Assembly (NCBI GenBank): GCA_019119595.1
Contig: DWWS01000046.1
Coordinates: forward strand, 1 to 64,000
DNA length: 64,000 nt
Direction of reading: 5' to 3'
Source of the DNA: Candidatus Eisenbergiella merdavium
GTDB lineage: Bacteria > Bacillota > Clostridia > Lachnospirales > Lachnospiraceae
The position numbers and the translations under genes were made by a program. Positions 17,365 through 25,308 of this stretch are shown in pieces; position 1 is the first letter of the stretch; each line of letters starts with the position of its first letter. The notes under the pieces are model-generated. The model was not told the DNA's origin. It did no database searches and saw only the letters and a list, made by a program, of their open reading frames with translations.

Positions 17365-18459
17365 GTGACGACAGAGAGATACAGAATTGTAAAAAAGCTC
17401 GGAGAGGGAGGCTGGGGCCGGACCTACCTGGTGCGGGACAGAAAGCTGGGAAAGCTCTGGGCGATGAAGGAATGGAAGGAGCAGGAGAGCGAGGAGGCAG
17501 ATGCGGACAGGGAGCGCCGCAGAGAGGAGGAATTCCGCATCCTGCGGGAGCTGGACAGCCCCTGCTTTCCGAGGCTGGTGGAGTGCTTTCAGGAGGGCGG
17601 GAAGCGATATCTGGTGATGGACTGGATCCGGGGAACCACGCTGGAGGAAAGGCTGGCGGGCGGAGGGGCTTTCCCCTGGCGCGAGGCCGCGAGCCATGCG
17701 GCACTGCTCTGCGGGGCGCTGGAAAAGCTGCACGGGGGAAATCCGCCCATCCTGCATCTGGATCTGAAGCCCTCAAACATCATCCTCACGCAGGACGGCC
17801 CCAGGCTGATCGATTTCGGGAGCGCTGTTTTTGCGGATGCGGCGGGAGGCGGGGCGGATACGGAGCGGCCCTTCGCCGGAACGCCGGGCTTTGCCGCGCC
17901 GGAGCTGTATCAGGGGCGGCGCGCGGACGAACGGAGCGACGTTTACGGCCTGGGAGCGGTGCTTCGCGCAATGCTCACCGGAAGGCGGCCCCGGGAGGGG
18001 CAGGAAAAGCCGGAGGGCGTGCCGGAGCGTCTGTGGGGGATCACAGAACGCGCTCTGCAGCGGGACAGAGAAAAGCGCTTCCGAAACGCGGGAGAGATGA
18101 AGCTGGCTCTGGAAGAGCTTCTGGATGAGGGCGCGGATGAAGAAACGACGGGAGAACGGAGCGGAAAAGAACGGGGAGGGCGGATTTTGACAGGCGCGGC
18201 CATCCTGGGAGCGGCGCTCCTGCTGCTTCTGAGCCTTTCGTATGTCCGGAATCCGGAAAGCGGCAACGCATTCACCCTGCCGGGGCAGGCCGCGCGTAAG
18301 GAAGAGATATGCACCGGTAAACGTCTGGATTCTGTTTTTCACAGCCCGGTGTGGGAGCTTGCGGGACAGGAAGGAGAAAGGGGCAGGCTGTTTGGCATCC
18401 GGTATCTGTTCGGACAGGCCGTCCGGGAAGCGGCCGGATATGACGCGGACACGCGCTGA
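17365..18459 (+). CDS. Hanks-type Ser/Thr protein kinase, single-pass membrane protein
   Basis: 364 residues from the GTG at 17365 (AAGGGAGG upstream); an ATG 34 codons earlier lacks a binding site. The kinase motifs are a glycine loop GEGGWG at about 13-18, the ATP lysine K35 (WAMKEW), the catalytic loop HLDLKPSN (Leu replacing the usual Arg), DFG (LIDFGSA) and GTPGFAAPE. A transmembrane helix follows near residue 272-292, then about 60 extracellular residues. There are no PASTA repeats, so it is not a PrkC/PknB wall sensor of the usual design. It sits directly upstream of the sporulation operon. Its target is unknown. Confidence 0.85.
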   Translation: MTTERYRIVKKLGEGGWGRTYLVRDRKLGKLWAMKEWKEQESEEADADRERRREEEFRILRELDSPCFPRLVECFQEGGKRYLVMDWIRGTTLEERLAGGGAFPWREAASHAALLCGALEKLHGGNPPILHLDLKPSNIILTQDGPRLIDFGSAVFADAAGGGADTERPFAGTPGFAAPELYQGRRADERSDVYGLGAVLRAMLTGRRPREGQEKPEGVPERLWGITERALQRDREKRFRNAGEMKLALEELLDEGADEETTGERSGKERGGRILTGAAILGAALLLLLSLSYVRNPESGNAFTLPGQAARKEEICTGKRLDSVFHSPVWELAGQEGERGRLFGIRYLFGQAVREAAGYDADTR

Positions 18460-18478
18460 ACCGGAGCCTGGAAAAATT

Positions 18479-18554
18479 TGTCGAAAAAGACAGACGACCT
18501 GGCCCTGTGATCTGCAGGATTTTGACAAAAAATGCGTCCGTCTGTCCGTATAAT
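18479..18554 (+). promoter_or_regulatory. Spo0A-type promoter of spoIIGA-sigE
   Basis: TTGACA at 18522-18527 and TATAAT at 18549-18554 are separated by 21 bases, too far for ordinary sigma-A use. The B. subtilis spoIIG promoter likewise has near-consensus hexamers with an over-long spacer and depends on Spo0A. A perfect 0A-box heptamer TGTCGAA lies at 18479-18485, and TTTTGACAAAA overlaps the -35. The layout therefore fits activation by phosphorylated Spo0A at the onset of sporulation. Confidence 0.7.
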
Positions 18555-18580
18555 GGTTCCATACCTACAGGAGGTGAGAG

Positions 18581-19522
18581 GTGAAGTATATTGTCTACAT
18601 AGACCGCCTGTTTTTGCTGCAGGCCGTGCAGACACTGGCGCTTCTCCTCCTGACCGGAACCTTGCTGAACTGGCGCGCGCCTTCCGTGGCCGCCTCCGCC
18701 CTCAGGCTGGTTTTGGGGTCAGGCGCGGAGGCGCTTTTTTTCTGTGCGGTATTTTTGCTGCCCGGACTCGGAAGCCTTGCGGCCAGGCTCCTGCTTGCTG
18801 CCGGAAGCCTGGCCGGACTCCTTCTGATCTTCCGGATCCGTTCCCCCGGCCTTCTGCTGCGGGCCGCCCTGATCTACTGCGGGGCGGGCTTCCTGCTCGC
18901 CGGGGCTGTATACGCCCTTCCGCGGCCCCTTCAGACAAGCGCGTCCGCTGTATCCGCTATCATGCTGCTCGCGGCGTCCGCGGCGGCGCTTTTCTGGAAG
19001 CGGGAAAGGAAGCGGCGGGAACAGACGGTGGTCACGGCGGAGCTGCTGGAGGGAAACGTGCGGATCGTGACCGTGGCGCTGATCGACAGCGGGAACACCC
19101 TGTACGATCCCATCAGCCAAAAGCCGGTGAGCGTGGTGGAGCGCGGCGTTCTGGAGGGAAGGATCGAGCTGGAGAGGCCGGAGCGGTTCCGCCTTGTCCC
19201 CTATCATACTTTGGGAAGCAGGGGGCTGATGCAGGCGGTTGAAATTGAAAAGCTGAAGGTGAAGCAGGAAGGCCGGGAAATCCTTCTGGAGCATGTGCTT
19301 CTCGCCCTTTACAACGGGGAAGTGACGAAAAGCGGAAGCTACCGGATGATCCTGCATCCCGCCCTGCTGCAGGATGTAATTCTCCGGCAGACGCGGGGCG
19401 GAAGCCTCCGGCAGATGCCGGAAGCAAAGCGCGGGATGGGGCGGAGCCTTCACCGCGGGCCGGGCCCGGATTCATGGATGAAAATGCCGCCTGAGGGCGG
19501 CAGAAAATGGAGGAAGATATGA
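18581..19522 (+). CDS. spoIIGA: Sporulation sigma-E factor processing peptidase SpoIIGA
   Basis: 313 residues. About five N-terminal membrane helices (residues 1-140, Leu/Ala rich) precede a cytoplasmic protease domain with the aspartic-protease-like motif [12 protein letters not shown]. It cuts the pro-sequence from pro-sigma-E in the mother cell after a forespore signal. Start is GTG with AGGAGGTGAGAG upstream. The last codon overlaps the sigE start in ATGA, coupling enzyme and substrate, as in B. subtilis. Confidence 0.92.
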   Translation: MKYIVYIDRLFLLQAVQTLALLLLTGTLLNWRAPSVAASALRLVLGSGAEALFFCAVFLLPGLGSLAARLLLAAGSLAGLLLIFRIRSPGLLLRAALIYCGAGFLLAGAVYALPRPLQTSASAVSAIMLLAASAAALFWKRERKRREQTVVTAELLEGNVRIVTVALIDSGNTLYDPISQKPVSVVERGVLEGRIELERPERFRLVPYHTLGSRGLMQAVEIEKLKVKQEGREILLEHVLLALYNGEVTKSGSYRMILHPALLQDVILRQTRGGSLRQMPEAKRGMGRSLHRGPGPDSWMKMPPEGGRKWRKI

Positions 19523-20256
19523 TATTGAAAGTAGCGATGCCTGGAAAAATACAGTTTAAGATCATACGCAGGGATCCGGGATTCCTGCTGCCGGGACAGG
19601 GAGACATCCACTATATCGGCGGAGCGGAGGTCCTTCCGCCGCCGCTGGAGGCGGACAAGGAAAGCGAGATCATCGGAGACCTTGGAACGGAATATGAGGA
19701 CGAAGCAAAAAGCGTACTGATCGAGCACAATCTGCGGCTCGTGGTCTACATAGCGAAAAAATTTGACAATACGGGGGTTGGCGTGGAGGATCTGATCTCC
19801 ATCGGGACCATCGGGCTGATCAAATCCATCAACACCTTCAAGCCGGATAAGAACATCAAGCTTGCCACCTACGCCTCCCGGTGCATTGAAAATGAGATCC
19901 TCATGTATCTGCGCAGGAACAACAAAACACGCATGGAGGTATCCATTGACGAGCCCCTGAACGTGGATTGGGACGGAAACGAGCTCCTGCTGTCGGACAT
20001 TCTCGGGACGGATGAGGATGTGATCTACCGGGATATTGAAACGGAGGTGGAAAAAAGCCTGCTGATGAAGGCCATCGACCGCCTGACGGAGCGGGAGAGA
20101 ACCATTGTGAACCTGAGATTCGGTCTGAACACCCCGGACGGACAGGAAATGACCCAGAAGGAGGTCGCCTCCCTTCTCGGGATCTCCCAGTCCTACATTT
20201 CCCGGCTGGAAAAAAAGATCATGAAACGGCTGAAACGGGAGATGGTGCGGGAATAG
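19519..20256 (+). CDS. sigE: RNA polymerase sigma-E factor, mother-cell sporulation
   Basis: 245 residues from the ATG at 19519 (GGAGG at 19509-19513; an earlier ATG at 19507 overlaps it). The N-terminal pro-sequence ends at [13 protein letters not shown], the expected SpoIIGA cutting region. Region 2 ([41 protein letters not shown]) and region 4 ([19 protein letters not shown]) are complete. It directs early mother-cell transcription. The stop-start overlap with spoIIGA and the following sigG reproduce the classical Firmicutes order. Confidence 0.97.
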   Translation: MILKVAMPGKIQFKIIRRDPGFLLPGQGDIHYIGGAEVLPPPLEADKESEIIGDLGTEYEDEAKSVLIEHNLRLVVYIAKKFDNTGVGVEDLISIGTIGLIKSINTFKPDKNIKLATYASRCIENEILMYLRRNNKTRMEVSIDEPLNVDWDGNELLLSDILGTDEDVIYRDIETEVEKSLLMKAIDRLTERERTIVNLRFGLNTPDGQEMTQKEVASLLGISQSYISRLEKKIMKRLKREMVRE

Positions 20257-20345
20257 TTTCCAGATTTTACTTTTGGTAAAACGGTATATTTGGACAGAAT
20301 TGTGAGAATTCTCTAATCATAGAAAATGAGATGGAGGATTCGGCA

Positions 20346-21125
20346 ATGGCACTGAACAAGGTGGAAATCTGCGGGGTGAACACTTCAAAGCTGACGGTGC
20401 TCACCAATGAAGAAAAGGAGAAGCTGTTCGAGCGCATCCGGGAAGGAGACGAGGAAGCGAGGCAGCAGTACATCAAGGGAAATCTCCGTCTGGTCCTCAG
20501 CGTGATCAAGCGCTTTTCCGCAAGCAGCGAAAACGTGGACGATCTGTTTCAGATCGGCTGCATCGGACTGATCAAGGCGATCGACAATTTTGATCCGACC
20601 CTCAATGTGAAATTCAGCACCTATGCCGTCCCCATGATCATCGGAGAGATCCGGCGTTTCCTTCGGGACAACAACGCGATCCGGGTGAGCCGTTCCCTGA
20701 AGGATACGGCCTATAAGGCGATCTACGCGAGAGAAAACCTGATGAAACAGAACCAGAAGGAGCCCACCATCGCGGAGGTGGCGACGGAGATCGGGATCCC
20801 CAAGGAGGACGTGGTGTACGCGCTGGACGCCATCCAGAACCCCATGAGCCTTTACGAGCCGGTCTATACCGACGGCGGAGACACGCTCTACGTGATGGAT
20901 CAGATCAGCGACAAGAAAAACCGGGAGGAGGCCTGGGTGGAAAGCCTTTCCTTGAGCGAAGCCATGAAGCGGCTGAACGAAAGGGAGCACGAGATCATCT
21001 CCCTGCGCTTCTTTGAGGGAAAGACCCAGATGGAGGTGGCGCAGATCATCGGCATCTCCCAGGCACAGGTCTCCCGACTGGAAAAAAACGCGCTGAAGGT
21101 GATGAAAAATTATCTGACGGCATGA
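20346..21125 (+). CDS. sigG: RNA polymerase sigma-G factor, forespore sporulation
   Basis: 259 residues from the ATG at 20346, eight bases after GGAGG at 20333-20337. The N-terminus MALNKVEICGVNTSKL is typical of SigG. Region 2 (NLRLVLSVIKRF, DLFQIGCIGLIKAIDNF, STYAVPMIIGEIRRFLRDN), region 3 and the region 4 helix (GISQAQVSRLEKNALKVM) are intact. It drives late forespore genes. The 89-base gap after sigE holds a GAGAATTCTC palindrome and presumably its own forespore promoter, though I could not assign the hexamers. Confidence 0.96.
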   Translation: MALNKVEICGVNTSKLTVLTNEEKEKLFERIREGDEEARQQYIKGNLRLVLSVIKRFSASSENVDDLFQIGCIGLIKAIDNFDPTLNVKFSTYAVPMIIGEIRRFLRDNNAIRVSRSLKDTAYKAIYARENLMKQNQKEPTIAEVATEIGIPKEDVVYALDAIQNPMSLYEPVYTDGGDTLYVMDQISDKKNREEAWVESLSLSEAMKRLNEREHEIISLRFFEGKTQMEVAQIIGISQAQVSRLEKNALKVMKNYLTA

Positions 21126-21226
21126 CGCGCACCCTTCCTGCGCAGGTACGCACACGCTTCCACGCAGGAAAGCGTATATTCCCTGCACGGGCAGGCATCC
21201 GCTTCCCTGCGCAGGCCGGGCCCTCA

Positions 21227-21269
21227 CGAAAGGGGTGGGAACGAAAACGGAACGTTCCCGCCCCTTTCG
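21227..21269 (+). terminator. Large hairpin between sigG and ymxH
   Basis: CGAAAGGGGTGGGAACG and CGTTCCCGCCCCTTTCG form a 17-base stem with one mismatch around a nine-base loop. No T-run follows, so it may be a partial terminator or an mRNA stabiliser. The 100 bases before it hold several CTGCGCAGG/CCTGC-type short repeats. Confidence 0.5.
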
Positions 21270-21313
21270 CATATCCTAATACAGACAAAAAAGGCGCGAA
21301 AGGGGCCTGGAAA

Positions 21314-21550
21314 ATGCTGTTTTCCGAACTGAAATGCAAGGATGTGATCAACCTGCGTGACTGCAGGAAGCTGGGAAATATTGCGGACTTTGAATTTGAT
21401 GAGTGCACGGGCTGCATCTGCAAGGTGATCGTGCCGGAGGGCTCAAAATGGAAATCCCTGTTCGGCTGCGACGAGGGCCGGGAGATCTGCTATAAGGACA
21501 TCAAAAGGATCGGGCCGGACATCATCATCGTGGATCTGCCGGATTGCTGA
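21314..21550 (+). CDS. YlmC/YmxH family sporulation protein
   Basis: 78 residues from the ATG at 21314 (AAAGGGGCC upstream). It is a PRC-barrel-like small protein of the YlmC/YmxH family: LFSELKCKDVINLRDCRKLGNIADFEFDECTG is the diagnostic start. Conserved cysteines and a C-terminal DIIIVDLP complete it. It is commonly found next to sigG in Clostridia. Its biochemical role is not known. The next conserved gene in this order would be nrdR, now 7.3 kb away beyond a mobile element. Confidence 0.85.
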   Translation: MLFSELKCKDVINLRDCRKLGNIADFEFDECTGCICKVIVPEGSKWKSLFGCDEGREICYKDIKRIGPDIIIVDLPDC

Positions 21551-21559
21551 AAAAGGGCA

Positions 21560-21632
21560 ACGCCGCCGCCCGCCATGAGCTGTTTTATCACGAATTAAGT
21601 GTAAAACCTTGCTCGATGGCGGGCGGCGGCGT
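21560..21632. repeat. Perfect 17-base inverted repeat at the element's left end
   Basis: ACGCCGCCGCCCGCCAT at 21560-21576 is repeated in inverted form at 21616-21632, with a 39-base loop between. It starts ten bases after the ymxH stop, and the right arm coincides with the point where the recombinase frame loses family similarity. It could act as a bidirectional terminator, an element end, or a scar of rearrangement. Confidence 0.8.
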
Positions 21633-22018
21633 CTAACTCGGTAATGTCGGCGTATTCCTGAATCAGCTCCACCCATTGCCTCGCGTCCACGGCCAGCCGG
21701 TTTTCATCATCCAGCTTCTTTTGCCCGTCCTCCACCTTTGCCTTTAATTCCGCCTGTTCCTTCTGTGTCTTTTCCATCAGCAGGGCAAAGTTGGTTTCGC
21801 TGATACGCCCGGCCACCATGTCCTCATAAAGCCGAAGCACCATCTTTTCCAGAACGTCCAGCCGCTCCCTGTCTTTTAAGAGGGTGCGTTCCAACGCTTC
21901 CCGCTGGCCCTTCTGCTCGGCCTTACAGGTGTCGGACAGCTTCCCGGCAACGGCTTCCCCGTCTATCAGGGCAGCCCTGGCGCACGCTCGGATTTTGTTC
22001 AGGACAAGCCGGTAAGGT
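21595..22018 (-). pseudogene. Large serine recombinase, C-terminal fragment
   Basis: The minus-strand frame from about 22018 to 21595 encodes VLNKIRACARAALIDGE, then a long charged coiled coil (LERTLLKDRERLDVLEKMVLRLYEDMVAGRISETNF), then DARQWVELIQEYADITELDAA. This is the coiled-coil/DUF4368 C-terminal region of large serine recombinases that excise and integrate conjugative transposons. The catalytic N-terminal domain is missing: the frame is fused to the relaxase fragment upstream. The normal end after ELDAA is replaced by an unrelated tail and stop next to the inverted repeat. An ATG-like TTG at 21894 could start a 99-residue peptide, but it would have no recombinase activity. Confidence 0.75.
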
Positions 22019-22658
22019 CAAGGCGTTCCGGGCGTCCGGCTGCTTCCAGGTAACGGTTGGCGGTGTCCGCCCAGCCCTGCCGCCAGATTTCCCCGTACTT
22101 TTGGTCGTTCCAGTCCACGGTGTCCTCCTTGTGGCTTTTCCAGTTCCCGGACGCAAGGCGGATTCTCTCGCCGTTCTCGTCCAGGTCGTACACCTTCCGG
22201 CTCTTGGGGAGCCACTTGTCGGTTTCGTCCATCCCCCGCATGGTGAGCAGGATATGGGCGTGGGGGTTGCCGTCCCCCTTGTCATGGATGGCAAAATCGG
22301 CAATCATGCCTTTGGAAACAAAAAACTCCCGGCAGTAGTCCCGTATCAGGTCGGCGTACTGTTCTGGGGGAAGTTCTCTGGGGATGGCAAGCACGATCCG
22401 CCGGGCAAGCTGGGAGTTCCATTGTTTCTCTGCGGCCTCGGCGGCGTTCCATAGGGTGTTGCGGTCTGCGTACTCCGGCGGGGCGTGAGGGGGAAGTAGG
22501 ATTTCAGTATGGACGATTTCGCTTCTATGGGAATAGTATTTCTGCTTCTGGTCGTATTCGGAAAACAGCCGTTCCCCGCTTTGGTAGGCGGCGGCAGCGA
22601 CGGCAGACTGGCGTTTGCTGCGCTGGATGATTTTCACATCAAAGTGTGGGCATGGCAA
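21999..22658 (-). pseudogene. MobA/MobL relaxase, N-terminal fragment
   Basis: 219 residues beginning MPCPHFDVKIIQRSKRQSAVAAAAYQSG, the MobA/MobL start with its catalytic-region pattern. The metal-binding histidine motif is in HDKGDGNPHAHILLTMRGM. Family proteins are much longer; here the frame ends soon after AAGRPERLDL, where it joins the recombinase fragment. A full relaxase nicks oriT and leads the strand into the recipient. The nuclease domain is mostly present, so residual activity is conceivable, but loss of the C-terminus argues against it. Confidence 0.8.
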
Positions 22659-22708
22659 GAAAAAATTCTCCTTTCTCCCGGCGTCTGGGCAAAGAAAAAG
22701 CAGGGAAC

Positions 22709-22805
22709 CTAATCAAAGATTTCCTGCTCGATGGTGCCGCCGGTGGGCGGCTGGTATTCAATTTTGAAAGTTCGAGCCAGGGTGGCCCAAAGGGGGCTTG
22801 ATAAA
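22709..22805 (-). pseudogene. C-terminal remnant of an element gene
   Basis: A minus-strand frame with no start encodes about 30 residues (SPLWATLARTFKIEYQPP, then TGGTIEQEIFD) before a stop at 22709-22711. It begins exactly where the AT-rich gene 22813-23286 ends. I read it as the tail of a gene cut by insertion of that cassette. The parent family is not identified. Confidence 0.4.
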
Positions 22806-22812
22806 TGGGAAG

Positions 22813-23286
22813 TTATAATACTACAGCATTTCCGTTAGGATAATCTCCTGTCCATGCACAAGGGAAATAGCCATCTTTATAGATTTCAAGTAATGTACTG
22901 AAAAAGCCCTGTATATTTAGTGCCTTTTCTATGCACGCCCATGATACATCTCTTTTAACCATATCCAGCATTTCATTTTCCAAACCAGCTTCGCCCTCTA
23001 AATGCCATCTGGTAATAAAATAGCTCCATTCTCTCCAGATAATATCTCCGATTTCTGACGAAATGATTGAAAAAATATTATCAATTTGTTCATCACCGAT
23101 TCTCTCAACTGCAATATTTTCTAATGCACAAATATGTGGCTCCCATGTTCTTAGCATTTTCTCATTCCAATCATCATAGGCTTCAAAAATGGAATGTATT
23201 ACATGATATTCATTCGCTGTTTTTTTACCGTGTCCGAACCAATTTATTGACCCGACTTCTTGTAAAAATTCATCTATCATCGTCAT
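22813..23286 (-). CDS. Hypothetical AT-rich protein, immunity-like
   Basis: 157 residues from the ATG at 23286 (GAGGGAAAC upstream; the frame stays open to 23334). Soluble, acidic and rich in Trp and Ile (EVGSINWFGHG, DDWNEKMLRTWEPH, IIWREWSYFITRWHLEGEAG), probably all-alpha, with no signal or membrane helix. I do not recognise a named family. Its base composition is clearly more AT-rich than the relaxase and rep genes around it, and it sits as a solitary cassette between mobL and the candidate oriT. Size and character resemble cytoplasmic immunity proteins of polymorphic toxins; that is an inference. Confidence 0.6.
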   Translation of the reverse strand: MTMIDEFLQEVGSINWFGHGKKTANEYHVIHSIFEAYDDWNEKMLRTWEPHICALENIAVERIGDEQIDNIFSIISSEIGDIIWREWSYFITRWHLEGEAGLENEMLDMVKRDVSWACIEKALNIQGFFSTLLEIYKDGYFPCAWTGDYPNGNAVVL

Positions 23287-23536
23287 AGTGTTTCCCTCGA
23301 ATCCCAATTTGTCGTTACCTCTATTATATCTCATCCAGCCAGAAAAATATAGCTGGCCTTTCTTAAAACTTGCTGGCCGGAAACAGCTTGCAACGCAAGG
23401 TGTTTCCGGGCGGCAAGTCTACAAAGGGGTAGCTGGCGCAAGCCAGCGCAGGGGAAGGGTAGCTTCCCCTGTGGGGATTTGGAGCGGATTGAAAATCAGC
23501 GGAAAATCCTTAGCTTTCCGCAGGAAGCCCCCGGCA

Positions 23537-23576
23537 GGGCGCAACGCACCGGCTCGACCGGTGTATAGTTGCGCCC
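23537..23576. other. Candidate origin of transfer: nested inverted repeats
   Basis: An outer perfect repeat GGGCGCAAC (23537-23545) / GTTGCGCCC (23568-23576) encloses an inner CACCGG (23547-23552) / CCGGTG (23558-23563) around a five-base loop. It lies in a gene-free 333-base stretch (23287-23619) with further small hairpins (GCTGGC/GCCAGC near 23431, GGGGAAG/CTTCCCC near 23451), upstream of mobL. This resembles oriT regions of MobL elements. No nick site is known. Confidence 0.45.
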
Positions 23577-23619
23577 TCTTTCAGAGGGGCAGCCCATGGG
23601 CGGACGCTCTGGAAGCAAG

Positions 23620-23934
23620 TCAAAGCCGTTCCCGGCCCGTGTCTTTTGCTTCCAAACTGCCGTTTCCAGCGAAAATCCGTTCCATGAGCTGACGGGTGCT
23701 GTCCTGGTGGAACAGCAGCTTTAAAAATAAGCTGACCTGTTCATCCGTGATTGCTTCCGGGTGGAGCAGGTAGCTTTCCAGCATGGCGGCCCTGGTGCAA
23801 AGCCGGTGCGTCCGTTCCTTCCTCGTCAATGCCTTTGCCTGGTGTTTCAGACGCTTTTCCTCCTGCTCGGCCCAGCGCAGCTTCCGCTCCGTTTTCTCTA
23901 ACTCCTGGTTGAGTTCTTCCAGCGTTTTCTTCAT
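23620..23934 (-). CDS. DUF3847-domain protein
   Basis: 104 residues. An N-terminal coiled coil (MKKTLEELNQELEKTERKLRWAEQEEKRLKHQ) is followed by the family-typical LTRKERTHRLCTRAAMLESYL. DUF3847 proteins are small accessory proteins encoded beside rep and mob genes in conjugative transposons; the function is unknown. The start codon overlaps the stop of the RepA-like gene (ATGA type), so the two are translated together. The C-terminal 20 residues look less conserved. Confidence 0.8.
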   Translation of the reverse strand: MKKTLEELNQELEKTERKLRWAEQEEKRLKHQAKALTRKERTHRLCTRAAMLESYLLHPEAITDEQVSLFLKLLFHQDSTRQLMERIFAGNGSLEAKDTGRERL

Positions 23935-24224
23935 GGGCAGCTGTCCTCCTTCTCTGGAATCAACACATAGATTTTGTTCGGCTCCCCAAAGCCCCGACGC
24001 ACCCGCATAATCAGCCCGGCGTCCTCCAACTCATTCAGGGAACGCTTACAGGTCTGCGGGCTGCGGGAGAGGGCCGCCGCCAGCTTTACGATGGGGAAGG
24101 TAATGAACAAAATCCCGTTCTCGTCCTCCACGCCGGATATACAAAGGGCGTCCAGCATACAGGCGTACATCACCTTTGCGGTGCTGCTGACCGGCAGCCG
24201 CAGCATGGCCCTCGGCAGGGGCAT
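23931..24224 (-). CDS. Replication initiator/RepA-like winged-helix protein, probably N-terminally shortened
   Basis: 97 residues from the ATG at 24224: MPLPRAMLRLPVSSTAKVMYACMLDAL, then a winged helix (FPIVKLAAALSRSPQTCKRSLNELEDAGLIMRVRRG). This is the DNA-binding part of the RepA-like initiators on Firmicutes mobile elements. The frame is open upstream to about 24303 with family-like residues (DEKIRQRLLFIDTALPPC), so the true start was probably earlier and the first part is lost at a junction near 24303. As annotated it could still bind DNA. Translationally coupled to the DUF3847 gene. Confidence 0.6.
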   Translation of the reverse strand: MPLPRAMLRLPVSSTAKVMYACMLDALCISGVEDENGILFITFPIVKLAAALSRSPQTCKRSLNELEDAGLIMRVRRGFGEPNKIYVLIPEKEDSCP

Positions 24225-24312
24225 ACAGGGCGGCAGGGCGGTGTCAATGAAAAGCAGCCGTTGGCGGATTTTTTCGTCCGCTGGCGGCTGCCTTGCTCTG
24301 TAAACTTACAGG

Positions 24313-24663
24313 CTAATAAGGAATTGTAATGATAAATTCTTCATCCCATTCATCATCTTTGTCATCATAGATGAACCGGATTTGCGTTTCTGAAAGCCAC
24401 TCTGGTTCAAAAGATACGGTTTCCATAAAAGCAGGGCCGGGGTACGTCCATATCTTTTTATCCCACAAAAATCCCCTTTTAAAAATAGAGGGCCTACTGA
24501 AAAAATCATATTTCACAACAAAGGAATTTGTCCCTTGTGGTGATGTATAGGTAAACTCAAAATCATATCCGAAAGACCGGCAGCTCCGAAAAAGGAACAG
24601 GATAAGTACAACGAGAATCAAAAGACGGATATACTTGAATATTTTGCGATTGGTCTTTTTCAT
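24313..24663 (-). CDS. Hypothetical small membrane-anchored protein
   Basis: 116 residues. One transmembrane helix at about 10-27 (YIRLLILVVLILFLF) is followed by an extracytoplasmic beta-rich domain (FEFTYTSPQGTNSFVVKYDFFSRPS, ETVSFEPEWLSETQIRFIYDD). I do not recognise the family. The start overlaps the stop of an upstream gene remnant (TGA at 24660-24662). AT-rich compared with the rep genes. One of a series of unrelated small genes in the element. Confidence 0.55.
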   Translation of the reverse strand: MKKTNRKIFKYIRLLILVVLILFLFRSCRSFGYDFEFTYTSPQGTNSFVVKYDFFSRPSIFKRGFLWDKKIWTYPGPAFMETVSFEPEWLSETQIRFIYDDKDDEWDEEFIITIPY

Positions 24664-24798
24664 ATCTTGCTATACTTCTTTCTAAATATTTTCCATCCGG
24701 CCAGCGTCAGCCCCACGGCCAGCACGAACCAAAGCAGAGCGGCGGCCCCGCTATCATTGGCTTTTCTCTCAATTTCCTGTTTAATAATGCCAGCTTTT
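24660..24798 (-). pseudogene. Duplicated 3' end of the neighbouring membrane-protein gene
   Basis: A start-less minus-strand frame encodes KAGIIKQEIERKANDSG and then AAALLWFVLAVGLTLAG plus a short basic tail. The AAALLWFVLAVGLTLAG helix is identical to the C-terminal helix of the 259-residue protein at 25281-26060, and the DNA is nearly identical too. It is a leftover of a partial duplication, sitting between two other small genes. Confidence 0.65.
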
Positions 24799-25308
24799 TA
24801 ATCTCTCTGTCGCAGCTTCCGGGTCGAAAAAGTAATTCGTGGAATAGTCTATAAACTGGAATACACCATTTTTGTAAACCTGTGCAATTTCTTCATTTAT
24901 AAAAGTATCGCCGTCCGTTCCCTTGTCACCACCGCCATCTCGTTCATAATAATGCCAGTCCCAAAGATTTGCTAATGCTTCCGCTGTTTGTTCTATCGCT
25001 TCCAGATAAGCAGCGGCCTCGTCCTCCGCTTCAGACTGCTGAACATAGTATTCAAGCTCCTCTTTCCATGCGTTTTTATATTCATAAGAGATGGGGCCGC
25101 TATATTCATATCCATATTCCGCTAACATTTCTTTGCGCCAGTGGTCAATCGGGTTGGAATGGTAGCTTCCATCAATGGAAATGTCAAAATCATCCGTTTC
25201 ATCCGTTGCTTTACCTGTTTCCTGTCCTGTTGTCTGTGCTTCACACCCGGTAAAGCAGACCAGAAGAAGCAGTAAGGTACTTATGACAAAGATTTGTTTT
25301 TGCTGCAT
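24781..25308 (-). CDS. Hypothetical lipoprotein
   Basis: 175 residues. The lipoprotein signal peptide has its lipobox at CFTGC (C22), followed by a Thr/Glu-rich spacer and an acidic, Tyr-rich domain (EEYYVQQSEAEDEAAAYLEAIEQ-like helix, then NGVFQFIDYSTNYFFDPEAATERL). It should be anchored outside the membrane. No family recognised. AAAGGAG precedes the start, and the first 28 bases overlap the end of the upstream membrane-protein gene, so the two are co-translated. Surface-exposed partner proteins of this type could be immunity lipoproteins; unproven. Confidence 0.6.
   Translation of the reverse strand: MQQKQIFVISTLLLLLVCFTGCEAQTTGQETGKATDETDDFDISIDGSYHSNPIDHWRKEMLAEYGYEYSGPISYEYKNAWKEELEYYVQQSEAEDEAAAYLEAIEQTAEALANLWDWHYYERDGGGDKGTDGDTFINEEIAQVYKNGVFQFIDYSTNYFFDPEAATERLKSWHY

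Noticed and set aside
23288..23692. Plus-strand open frame of 134 codons in the oriT-like region
   Set aside because: Overlaps the nested inverted repeats and DUF3847 gene, no domain and no ribosome binding site.
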